Shown here in pieces: positions 37,670-47,769 of a stretch of DNA of 64,000 nucleotides; the stretch's first letter is position 1; the number at the start of each line of letters is the position of its first letter. Made by a program: the position numbers and the translations under genes. The notes under the pieces were generated by a model that was not told the origin of the DNA, did not search any database, and saw nothing but the letters and a program-made list of their open reading frames with translations. The DNA is from Atrina japonica. Lineage: Eukaryota > Mollusca > Bivalvia > Pterioida > Pinnidae. Location of the stretch: positions 614,501-678,500 of the forward strand of contig BROG01000290.1 of the NCBI GenBank assembly GCA_030159075.1, given 5' to 3'.

Positions 37670-38035
37670 TAAGCCACACTCAACAATTTTTTAGTTATAT
37701 GGTGGCGGCCAGTTTTTAAATGTGGAGAGAACCCAGTTATGCGGGAGGAGACCACCGGCCTTTTGCAAGTAAACTGTCAAACTTTCTCACAAAAATCAGC
37801 TTATAGAACCAGTGAGAGACTTCATGATTTTAAGGGTAATGCTCTAACCACTCAGTCACAAAGGCTCTAACCACTCTGTCACAAAGGCTCTAACCACTCA
37901 GTCACAAAGGCTCTAACCACTCAGTCACAAAGGCTCTAACCACTCAGTCACAAAGGCTCTAACCACTCAGTCACAAAGGCTCTAACCACTCAGTCACAAA
38001 GGCTCTAACCACTCAGTCACAAAGGCCCAAACTAC
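37670..38035 (-). mobile_element. SINE family A copy whose head is a 23-bp tandem array
   Basis: Minus-strand SINE: tail side CCACACTCAACAATTTTTTA, core CCGGCCTTTTGCAAGTAAAC, then the A-box region GCTCTAACCACTCAGTCAC. From 37841 to 38027 the A-box segment is repeated as about eight 23-bp units (GGCTCTAACCACTCAGTCAC plus AAA). The units are almost identical, so the expansion is recent relative to the SINE. Confidence 0.85.
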
Positions 38036-38612
38036 AAGTAAGTGTCTGTTTTACCCAGTTCATCATTTCAGGACAACTCACAATTTTTTTTTATTTGGAT
38101 ATTTTAAACTTTGGGTATGACACGGATCATGATTCACCAATTTCCTACATTTAAATAACTAATTACCTATGCACTTTACCTGTAATTTAAGCCTGTTCAC
38201 TCCCTAAACAAAATGCATGATTGATTGGTGTGAAAACAGAGGTATTTAATCATTGATACCTATATGAACTTTTGTGTAAAGTTGTTTACACAACAAAAGT
38301 CCATGTTAAAGAACACATATATATTTCATAATATCATCGATGAACAGTATTAAACAGATACCTGTGTCATATTTAAATAAACATTACACAATTCAGATCT
38401 ATTGTTTTATAATGCATGATCTTATCAAACAATATGTATTGGCACTTCTACAGTACCGAGCAACTGTGAACGTGGTAAATTGAAGTGTGGGGGTAATTTA
38501 CACTAATTACGCGATGAAGACTTTCCCGTATAATTACCCCCACATACCAGACCCACATATGTGTTAAGATATATCCATTTATACAGGGCTGCTCACAGTA
38601 AGTTGTGACATC

Positions 38613-38984
38613 AATTAACAACACATGTATGGTTTGCATATGAAAATTGCATAATTAACAACATGTGTATGGTTTGCATATAAAAATTGTTTAATTAACA
38701 ACACGTGTATGGTTTGCATGTGAAAATTGTGTAATTAACAACACGTGTATGGTTTGCATATGAAAATTGCGTAATTAACAACATGTGTATGGTTTGATTA
38801 AGAAAATCGCATAATTAACAACACATGTATGGTTTGCATATGAAAATTGCGTAATTAACAACACGTGTATGGTTTGATTAAGAAAATCGCATAATTAACA
38901 CCACATGTATGATTTGATTTAAAAAAAACTGTAATTAACAACACATGTATGGTTTGATTAAGAAAATTGCGTAATTAACAACAC
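38613..38984. repeat. 40-bp minisatellite, about 9 units
   Basis: Unit AATTAACAACACATGTATGG, then TTTGCATATGAAAATTGCGT, with a variant half-unit TTTGATTAAGAAAATCGCAT in several copies. Two unit types are interspersed. Confidence 0.9.
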
Positions 38985-39267
38985 TTGGAAGTACCCACAT
39001 TTACAGTATTGTATACTTATTATTTTCTAATCAGGGCTTGAGTTTAACATTTTTTCTATCATGTTCAACGGGTGAGTAGCAATAAAAAAAATCTACTAAG
39101 AACATCAACCTTTTACTGGCCCACAAATAACTCAAGAGAAATAATTTCATGATACATGTATGTTTAGATATAGAATAAGTAACTGTAACACATGAGAACA
39201 AGTCTCAGGGAATAGGTCTCTAGGAACCAGAACCTTGCTAACTCACTCAGTGGTATGCTATAACTGT

Positions 39268-39360
39268 TTAACTTATCAACCCCTGAATAACAATGGACTC
39301 TTCTGTAAATCAATGACATAGACTAGTCCAAATGTGTCTTTAGGGGGTGATTAGGTCAAT
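39268..39360 (+). mobile_element. Short palindromic TTAA element copy
   Basis: TTAACTTATCAACCCCTGAA, ACAATGGACTCTTCTGTAAA, GACTAGTCCAAATGTG and TTTAGGGGGTGATTAG. Clear example of the family: CCCCT/AGGGG and TGGACT/AGTCCA arms. Confidence 0.6.
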
Positions 39361-39468
39361 AATAATTGAAGCCCATGGGAATTTATTCAAGTCATCAAAG
39401 GATTACCAAAGACATAAGTTTACATGGTAATACAATTTTGATCCTACAAAAATATCTATATATACAAG

Positions 39469-40760
39469 TAGTCAGTTCCACTTAATTGCATACCTGATGA
39501 TTGCATATTCCTGTTAATTGCATAAGAACTCAAAACACAATACCTTTACCTATCTCTTTTATGTTAAATATTTCTCTTAATTGCATACTTAAACCAAGAA
39601 TTCCTGTGAATTGCATAAAACATTCTCCAAAATAGAGGAAAAGCATTGATTATGACAAAAAATACATGTGGTAATAATATTTTAATGAAAATGAGAAAAA
39701 ACAAACTACATGTATGTTTTATGAAAATTTTGCTTTTATGACATTATTTTACGCTAATGCTTACTGAGAATCCATTACTAGCGTACCTAGGGTGTTTATA
39801 ATAGTATTATATATAACAAGAGGCCCATGGGCCTCATCGTCACCTGAACTGTGTTGGTATCATACAAATATGGGAATTTACAAATTATTTTAACACTCCT
39901 TAGGAGTGGAGGAGAATTTAAAATGCCCCAACCTGGATCTACCCCTCAGCTGATTAGGCCTAAATGAATAAACTTGGTAGAGACCTTGAGTACTTACTTC
40001 CTATAAAGTTTCACCAAAATCCCTTTAGTGGTTTTGGAGAAGAAATCGAAAATGTGGAAAAATACTCTCCTCCCCCTTTATTTTTGCAGTCTTAAAAAAT
40101 TTATAAAAAATTCAAAAAATTAAATTTCAACAAACTTCTATCAGGAAAGCATTTACCTACTGAACCAAAGGTAAAACACATAAAATGAATGCATCATAAT
40201 GAATAATAGTGGAGAAAATCAAAGAAATCATACAAAAATGACTTCAAAAATATGTCAAAAATGTATTTTCCGATTTCAACAAATTAACAAACTTGAATGA
40301 TACATCTATATAGATCACTCGGATACAGTTAGTTTTTCAATGCAAGCAGCAGTTCTGGAGAAGATTTTTATAGAGGGCTACCCCCTTGGGCCTTTATTGC
40401 TCCACCATGGATCCACCCCTGGGCCGATCGGGCCGAAATAAACAAACTTAGTATAAGACCTTGAGTACTTGCTTCCTATAAAGTTTCATCAAAATCCCTT
40501 CAGCGGTTTTGGAGAAGTCAAAAATGTGAAAAGTTTAGGGACAGAGAGACAGACAGACGGACAGACAGACAACGGACAAAAGGCTATCAGAAAAGCTCAC
40601 TTGAACTTTTGGTTCAGGTGAGCTAAAAATGAAAGGACTTAATGAACATGAATTGTCATTTTTCACTGAAATACACTATGCCTGTTAATTGCATATATTC
40701 CACTTATTTGCATAATTTTCTCTGACATTTTGGCAATGTAATTAAGAGGAATCCACAGTA
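39469..40760. mobile_element. Pogo-like MITE interrupted by a nested element
   Basis: Left end TAGTCAGTTCCACTTAATTG; right end read backwards TACTGTGGATTCCTCTTAAT. The termini are similar, with TA at both edges. AATTGCATA-type motifs repeat inside both flanks (39480-39615 and 40680-40720). The interior is occupied by the 39815-40629 element, which therefore inserted later. Confidence 0.5.
39815..40629 (+). mobile_element. Complete AACAAGAGGCCCA-type element (815 bp)
   Basis: Begins AACAAGAGGCCCATGGGCCT followed by CACCTGAACTG. Ends AGAAAAGCTCACTTGAACTT, then GGTTCAGGTGAGCTAAAAAT, so the last part folds back on itself (GCTCACTTGA...TCAGGTGAGC). Interior motifs are GGATCCACCCCTGGGCCGAT and a CAGACAGACGGACAGACAGA tract. 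It is non-coding and inserted inside a pogo-like MITE. The family is one I associate with bivalve genomes; its mobilising enzyme is unknown to me. Confidence 0.6.
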
Positions 40761-41583
40761 AGAGAGCACCCATATTTAATATCATATATGCAAATTAATA
40801 GTTCAAATCTGCCATTATGTATTTGATTTTTGTGGTAGATTCCATAGTCACCTAAACATTCCTATACACAGTCAAACTCACTTACACTGAACCCTGTCAC
40901 ATTTAAATCCTGCTTTATCTGAAATGATTCTGATTCAATGACTAAACTTCTTTATTACTATTATAACCCAGTTATTTTGAAAACCCTGTTTATTAGAAAG
41001 AAAAAAGTCATTCCCCCTTGATTTAAATATATCTAGGTCAACTATATACTGTACACTGTATATTCATTTATCATATACTTAACAAACAAAAAAGGTTATA
41101 AAACATGTTTTTTAGTTCACAACTCTTTACTGTAATTCAAGTGATAACATTATTATTTTTTCCCTATTAATACCAGTACGCAAGAACTAGGTGTTTTCCA
41201 AAAAAACAATTCTTAAATAATCGATACTCAAAGATGTGAATTACCACAAAACGTTTATAGATTGAGGTTCATATAAAAGAAATGGGATATTAAATCATTC
41301 TAATTGACAACATAACGGGACATTAGTCAAGTTTTAATATGATTTACATACAACACTACGCAACATTTAAAATCAAATTTATATATATACATATATATTA
41401 GCCTGCCATTACATATTCTATTACTCTCTCTGGTGACATTTTGCTTGTCTTAACATAATTTCATCTCTCTTTAAAGTGAGTTTCTAATGTTGATGCAGAT
41501 ATCAACAAATTGTTTTCTGATTTTTTGATGACATTTCTGAACTTATATGGAGTCATCACCACTCAACAGCTGGAGGTGAACTT

Positions 41584-41731
41584 ATGCTACAAACTGATGT
41601 CAATACAGCTCTAACCTCTGACCTGTGCTACAAACTGATGTCAATACAGCTCTAACCTCTGACCTGTGCTATGAACTGATGTCAATACAGCTCTAACCTC
41701 TGACCTGTGCTATAAACTGATGTCAATGCAG
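41584..41731. repeat. 41-bp tandem repeat, about 3.6 units
   Basis: Unit TGACCTGTGCTACAAACTGA then TGTCAATACAGCTCTAACCTC. The preceding TATGGAGTCATCACCACTCA resembles the SINE family B body, so it may be a third type of SINE-derived array. Confidence 0.8.
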
Positions 41732-41789
41732 TGACCATTCTCTTTAACATGCAAAACTTACCATGACATTAAACCTCATTCAAAATATT

Positions 41790-42605
41790 TAGGGCCTCCG
41801 TGACTGAGTGGTAAGAACATCTAGCTTTTAACCATCAAGTTCATCTCTACTGGTCAGGACAAATTTGAGTTCAGCTGGAACTTAAACTGATTTTTGCTAA
41901 TTCACAAGTGCTGGAATGCTGGTGGTCTCTTCCCGGGTAAATTGTAACTGGATTCTCTCCATGGTGCTGGAATGCTTTTGGTCTCTTCCCGGGTAAATTG
42001 TAACTGGATTCTCTCCACGGTGCTGGAATGCTTTTGGTCTCTTCCCGGGTAAATTGTAACTGGATTCTCTCCACATTGCATTTTGGTGCTGGGTAAATTG
42101 CTTTCTCTCCACGGTCTCTTCCCGGGTAAATTGTAACTGGATTCTCTCCATGGTGCTGGAATGCTTTTGGTCTCTTCTTGGGTAAATTGTAACTGGATTC
42201 TCTCCACGGTGCTGGAATGCTTTTGGTCTCTTCTTGGGTTGGGTTCTCTCCAATTTTGTAACTGGATTCTCTCCATGGTGCTGGAATGCTTTTGGTCTCT
42301 TCTTGGGTAAATTGTAACTGGATTCTCTCCATGGTGCTGGAATGCTTTTGGTCTCTTCTTGGGTAAATTGTAACTGGATTCTCTCCATGGTGCTGGAATG
42401 CTTTTGGTCTCTTCCCGGGTAAATTGTAACTGGATTCTCTCCATGGTGCTGGAATGCTTTTGGTCTCTTCTTGGGATAATTGCTGGAATGCTTTTTAACT
42501 GGATTCTCTCCACCACCTCTTCCCGGGTATTTGAAAATTGGCCGGACACCATATTGTAACTGAAAAATTGAAAAATTGGTATAACTGAGGTGTGGTGTAA
42601 TACAC
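41790..42605 (+). mobile_element. SINE family A copy whose core is a 56-bp tandem array
   Basis: Head GGGCCTCCGTGACTGAGTGG at 41790 and tail GGACACCATATTGTAACTGA with GTGTGGTGTAATACACC at the far end are SINE family A. Between them (about 41908-42510) the core segment GGTCTCTTCCCGGGTAAATT, GTAACTGGATTCTCTCC is repeated about ten times, period 56 bp, with one scrambled unit near 42070-42120. Open frames of up to 240 residues on the minus strand (ENPVTIYP repeats) come only from this array. Confidence 0.85.
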
Positions 42606-42656
42606 CATTCAAAATTCAAATGCTACAAAGACCTGTGACTCACTACTATCAATGAT

Positions 42657-42747
42657 TAACCCATTAACTCCTGAAAAACTAATGGACTCTTCTGTAAATC
42701 AATGACTTGGGCCAATCCAAAAGTGTCTGTACGAGTGAATGAGTTAA
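42657..42747 (+). mobile_element. Short palindromic TTAA element copy
   Basis: TTAACCCATTAACTCCTGAA, GGACTCTTCTGTAAATCAAT and GAGTGAATGAGTTAA. Nearly the same interior as 39268-39360. Confidence 0.6.
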
Positions 42748-43040
42748 TTTTTTTAAGAGTTCTAGTTGTGAGCAAGTGCTGGGAACTTATACTTGCGAGT
42801 AAGTAATTAGGAAACCACCTCAGTCATTTTATTGTAGTATGAATGGTCTTTATACAGTGGTTGATATGTACACAAATGCTACTAATGGGGACAGTAGAAA
42901 GTAAACTGCCCTCCTTAAATGTTGATCAAACAGTGGTCCACAAATGCTACTAATGGGGGACAGTCTGGCAGATATTACCCAAATGTATTACCATCATATT
43001 CCATCTCATCAATATGAGAAAACAATGCAATATAATCAAC

Positions 43041-43087
43041 CACCCCCCCCCCCCCCCCCACCCCCCCCACCCCCCCCCCCCCCCCCC

Positions 43088-43152
<65 letters not shown>

Positions 43153-43196
43153 CCCCCCCCCCCCCCACAACACACACACCACCTCCACACCCCCCA
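43041..43196. repeat. Poly-C tract with CCCCCA interruptions
   Basis: About 130 C in an interrupted run followed by CACA/CCA sequence. Frames of poly-Pro or poly-Gly across it are artefacts. A tract like this is prone to assembly and length error. Confidence 0.95.
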
Positions 43197-43647
43197 ATAA
43201 ATGCGCAGGGAACTACAAAAATGGGGAAAAAGAGGTGGGCACTTATTGGGACCAATTATTACGTCAAATTAATGTAAAACAGTTCATTTTTATCAGACTT
43301 GATGGTAAAGTTGTTGTAGTTATTACCTAGAACATCTATCAACATTCTCCTGTTACTTACGTTTTTCCGACCCACATCTCCCCATCAACCAGCTATAAAA
43401 GATACTTGATTGTGTGTAAAAGAAAAAGGTGAGTAAATTTATCACAGAGGTGTGCTTTTAGGGACATGGGCGCTTACTGGGCCGAATATGGTAATATATA
43501 TATATTTCTGATGTGAGTTAACATCTTGCAATTTAATTTTTACAGCAAATGATAAAATTAAAGATGTAAATTTAGTATGGGGTTTAATATATTGTCATAT
43601 TCTTGTGCCAGAAATAATATGTTAGGTCTCATAAATCATAAATGAAC

Positions 43648-43858
43648 CTTGTCTGACGCCGTCTGTCTTTTTCTAAACACTTCTTCAATCCATTCTCAAA
43701 GAAATATTCTCGTAATACTTCATGACACCAATCTATTCGAGTCTGTGGATTTTTGGACCAGTGTTCTGTTGCTAAGCAATGCATGGCAGATGCATATTTT
43801 TGTAGATTTTCTAAATTTTGACAATGTTCTGTCCAAATCTGGTCACAGTTTTCCATAT
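43648..43858 (-). CDS. SAMTOR: SAMTOR exon 2 (residues 30-100, helical domain)
   Basis: Encodes MENCDQIWTEHCQNLENL, then ALATEHW-like and RIDWCHEVLREYFFENG segments, ending in CLEKDRRRQT. This aligns with human DKIWREHCEDEETL, NLADNHWAK, RIEWCCSVCREYFQNGG and ALEKDEKR, so the match is confident. In the family this helical N-terminal domain packs on the methyltransferase core. The exon is 211 nt: 2 nt, 69 codons, 2 nt. The acceptor is strong (nine T then CAG, AG at 43860-43859). The only usable donor before the in-frame TGA is AAG|GTTCAT at 43647, weak at positions +3 to +6. Its phase fits exon 3 exactly (AG plus A gives Arg100). A pogo-like MITE starts about 25 bp upstream of this acceptor. 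Confidence 0.93.
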
Positions 43859-44114
43859 CTGAAAAAAAAAATCACCAAATTAATACAGTCAATACTTGTT
43901 ATGTCGATATCGGTAATCTTGATTTACCCGGTTAACTCAAGATCAAGTGGCGGTCCCGACAATTTTCCTTCTACACCTTACTAAAAAAAAGGTCCTGATA
44001 ACTGAAGACCAGAAAAGTAAAACAAACAGCTAATGTTGAGGTTAAAACATGGCCCTAATGTTTAATTTCAATGTAAAAGTGACCAGTTATCTTGAGGTTA
44101 ATTTTTTTATTGTT

Positions 44115-44286
44115 TGTTTGTTTGTTTATTATTGTTTAACATCCCACTCAAGAATATTTCACTCATATGGAGACGTCACCAAATGCCGGTGAAGGGCTTC
44201 AAATTTTGGCCTATGCTCGGCACTTACGGCCATTGAGCAGTGAGGGTTCTTTAAAGTGCCGACACCTACTGTGACACAGGACCTCC
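44115..44286 (-). mobile_element. SINE family B copy, nested in a MITE
   Basis: TAACATCCCACTCAAGAATA, GGAGACGTCACCAAATGCCG, GGCACTTACGGCCATTGAGC and GTGCCGACACCTACTGTGAC match 20750-20915. The tRNA head is missing. Confidence 0.7.
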
Positions 44287-44291
44287 AGCTT

Positions 44292-44368
44292 TCATATCAT
44301 CACATGACAATTTAAATGAAGATTTAATTTTTTTAAATCTTCATTTCAATTATCATGTGATGATATGA
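44292..44368. repeat. 77-bp near-perfect hairpin
   Basis: Arms TCATATCATCACATGACAAT... and ...TATCATGTGATGATATGA pair over about 35 bp each with few mismatches, around a T-rich loop. Confidence 0.8.
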
Positions 44369-44671
44369 CTAGTACAAACTAGTGCTAAAAAATATGCCTT
44401 CTGTATCGTTTTTTGAGTACACGTACATACAATGAATAAAAATCTTCACAAAAATTCCAGCTTACATCTGATATACATGCAGAATACATCAACTATTCTG
44501 GCAATTGCCGAGACCCTCACAAGAAAAATAAGGATTTTGTTTTAGTGACAAAACTTTTAACTCGAGGACCCATTTACCTTGATTTTTTGGTGTGGTCTCA
44601 ACGACTTTGAGATAACGAGGTTTGACTGTAGTACAAAAGAATGTTTTTGCTCAAAAGGTATTATAAATATA

Positions 44672-44910
44672 CAGTGGAACCTGTCTTGAGAGACCACCTA
44701 ATCTGCCACCAAAATGTGGTCGCTCAAGACAGGTAGTCTATCCCCTGTCGACCCCTGAAAAAAAACAATGGACTCTTCTGTAAATCAATGACTCAGACCA
44801 GTCCAAATGGGTCTTTAGGTGGTAACCAAGTGGTTTTCAGAATGTGTTCTCAAAAGAGAGGTGGTCTTCCATAAGAGTGGCCTTTCAAGACGGGTTTTGC
44901 CGTATTGCAT
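44672..44910. mobile_element. MITE with GGAACCTGTCTTGAGAGACC termini
   Basis: Left TACAGTGGAACCTGTCTTGA; right read backwards TACGGCAAAACCCGTCTTGA. A short palindromic TTAA-type element lies inside (44749-44826: ACCCCTGAAAAAAAACAATG, GTCCAAATGGGTCTTTAGG). Confidence 0.65.
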
Positions 44911-45189
44911 CTCAGTGTTACATAAATTCATGTAGCAGAGTATCATTTTTTTTTTTTTTTTTTTGATTTGGTTCTTTTAGGGTTTTTTCTTTTCGTAACA
45001 TTTTCTATCATAACTACATGTATTATTGTTGAGAACAATTCTGTTTTGAAAGACCATGATAGTAAAAAAAAAAACAAACAAATGAAATTGTTAAATAACT
45101 AATCAAACCTTCTTTGTGTATCAAGCAATAACTGCAATAAAACTTAAATATTATTCAAGTCTGAAAATTTTGCTTACTGTACGGTATCT

Positions 45190-45770
45190 TAACCCCTCCT
45201 TTTTGCAGTTTTAAAAATTCATAAAAAATGAAACAAAAAACAAAAAAGATTTCAGCATAATTCTTTCCAGAAAAGCATTCATCTACTTAATTACAAGTAA
45301 AAAAAACATAAAATGAATGCATCATAATGAACAAAAGGGTAGAAAATCAAAGAAATCATGTAAAATTGAATGCAAATGACAAAGTCTCAAAAGACGTCAA
45401 AATACATGTCAAAAATATATTTTCTTATTTTTATGAAATTAACAAACATGAATTATGCATCTATGTATATGTAGATCAATCAGATGCAATTAGTTTTTCA
45501 ATCTATACAGCAGTTCTGGAGGAGAAGATTTTCAAAGAGGGGTACTCCTGAGAAGTATTTTGTCCCCCTCCCTGATCTATTATCCTGTAACGATCTGTCA
45601 AAAAAAAAAAAAAAAAAAAAAAAAACACAAACATTGAAGAGGACCTTGAGTACTTGTAAAATTCATCAATATCTCCTCAGCTGTATTAGAGAAGAAGTTG
45701 AAAATGTGACAAGTTAATGGACAAAAGGTAATCAGAAAAAAAACTCTGGTTCAGGTAAGCTAAAAATAGT
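45190..45770 (+). mobile_element. Partial AACAAGAGGCCCA-type element
   Basis: Shares CTCCTTTTTGCAGTTTTAAA, the CATAAAATGAATGCATCATAAT segment and the end TGGTTCAGGTAAGCTAAAAAT with the 39815-40629 copy. The head is missing, and an A25 run at about 45601-45625 interrupts it. Confidence 0.5.
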
Positions 45771-47769
45771 TAAGTGTTAAAAATAGTAAAAAAAATAGTA
45801 AAAAACTATTCACACAAATGAAAACAATATTTTTTTAATGATGACCTACATGTACTGTAGAAATCTTGTATTTAATATTGATGACAGTTTATTTTCATTC
45901 ACTTTAACACTAAAATCTTCTTTGAATTCCTTATCTCCTATTATACGGATTTCGCTGTTCATGTACATTATATGTAATGTAATTCACGCAAAATAGAACA
46001 TTTACAATGTAAGTTAATTTCGCTACATTAAAAATACAATTGAAAAATAATTTTCAAATGTCTTTTCTTATTTGTTTGCAAAATTACCCTCAAGAGATGA
46101 TGTTAAAATACAAAATTGCAATAGACTTTAAAGTTGACACAGCAATATGTTTGATTGTTCACACCAGATTCCAAACACCTTTTTTTCAAATGGCTGGTCA
46201 TGTTTTAGAATATCATAAAATGGTGTTTTAGAAACTATATGCCCCCGAGAGCTTAGCCATTTATCAAGATTTAAAGTCCCTTAACTCTGGCAAATATTGC
46301 TGAAGTTTGGTCATAGTTCATTTCATAATTTTCATTGATATAATGCAATTGAGTGAAAACCTTTGATGGAAAGTTGTAAATGGACAAACAGACAAATTAA
46401 TTGGTGAATAAAAAATAAAATCACCCCCCCCCTTTCATCCCTGCATCGAGGCTGAGAATTCATATGATATACATGAAATCCAAGATCATTTCTTTTCAAA
46501 AAACATGTACATTATACAACATTAGGTTGACATTAAGTACCTATAGCTGTGGGATTTTTTTCAATTCCTCCCATTTTTATTACTTAGATTGATATACAAT
46601 AACAAAAAATAGATATACACAGGCATAAAAATTCTTTAATTCCTATATATTTTGTGACAATTGTTTGAGAAACCCAGGTCTGGCACTTTTTCAATTGCAA
46701 GTGATTAGCTCAACCTTACTACATGTACATTGTGTTTATAAATGAATACTACAATGAACTTTTTCACAAAATATATAGGAACATAAGATTTTCATACCTG
46801 TGTATAGCTATTATTTATTATTGTACACGTACAATGTAGTAAAAGTAGAAAAAAATTTAATTTTTTTTTTTTTGGTTAACACAGCTAATGCCCCTTTAGG
46901 TAACACAACCCTACAATTTTACCGTTGTAAACTTTATTTTATCGAAATTTTTTATTGTTTACATTGTTTGTTTGTCTAATCTCCTCCTGAACTGCGTAGG
47001 CACAAACAACATTGTGTGCACGAAAAAAAAAAGATATAGTCATCTTTTGTTGTCATTCAGTATAAATCGGTAAATCATGACCCATGATTCATTTATATCG
47101 CAATAAAGTTAAAAACTAGAACTCTTATGAAAACAAACCTATTTCAGTCGCAACAAATTGACATAATAGAATACGCAATGAAAAAGTCTTTATCGTGATT
47201 TGAAATTATCTCAATTTTCATAAAATGACAATGCACCTAAAAATTCTATAGTTTATAATCAATTACCTACAGATCACATGAACAATCTGTATTATCCCGG
47301 TTACCAAAAAACGATACTTTAGGTTAAATAGTCAATATTATCTAAAATACAATGTCCCCTTTGGCCATATTTGGACTCACCCATTTCAGCAAATGGTAAA
47401 ATCCACTGTCAGTATTTAGGTGTGCATGATTTAGAATCCAAATTTTACAATAACTTTACATGCAATTATAATGTTTTGATTTCTAAATTATGACAGTTGA
47501 TTACCAAATATATTAATTTGGGAGAGTCTATTTATAACCACAGGGGTTGGTTGGTTAGTTAACAATGTTATGTGACAGCTACAAAAGTATTAACTAACAA
47601 TTTGGTGTCCCAGCAGCTAAACAGAAGAGCTTTGGCCCTGCATATATGTGATCTTGGTTCAGGTCTACATGTATATCTGACCAATATTTAATGGTTCTGG
47701 CTGTTCTTGTTCTAGATGATTGGCCTCAGAAGTAGTATTTTTTTTTTATTTTGAATGGTTATTAAGCCT

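Larger units (their letters stand above)
36008..43647 (-). other. SAMTOR intron 2
   Basis: 7.6 kb, phase 2. It is dense in repeats: three minus-strand SINE copies (36655-38035), a 179-bp MITE (37225-37403), a 40-bp minisatellite (38613-38984), a pogo-like MITE with another element nested in it (39469-40760), a 41-bp repeat (41584-41731), a plus-strand SINE expanded into a 56-bp array (41790-42605), and a poly-C tract (43041-43196). No other exon seen. Confidence 0.85.
43883..44628. mobile_element. Pogo-like MITE at the exon 2 acceptor, with nested SINE
   Basis: Left end TACAGTCAATACTTGTTATG; right end read backwards TACAGTCAAACCTCGTTATC. Good inverted termini with TA edges, as for pogo/Tigger MITEs. 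A family B SINE (44115-44286) and a long hairpin (44292-44368) lie inside. Its left edge is about 25 bp from SAMTOR exon 2. Confidence 0.7.

Noticed and set aside
37841..38984. Direct repeats of 23 and 40 bp resembling a CRISPR array
   Set aside because: Units are contiguous with no unique spacers, and the setting is an animal intron.
41871..42619. Three overlapping minus-strand frames of 153-240 residues with ENPVTIYP/KRPKAFQHHG repeats
   Set aside because: All three frames stay open only because a 56-bp SINE-core array lacks stops; the flanks are SINE sequence and no start or splice context supports coding.
42944..43330. Poly-proline and poly-glycine frames
   Set aside because: Direct product of the poly-C tract on either strand.
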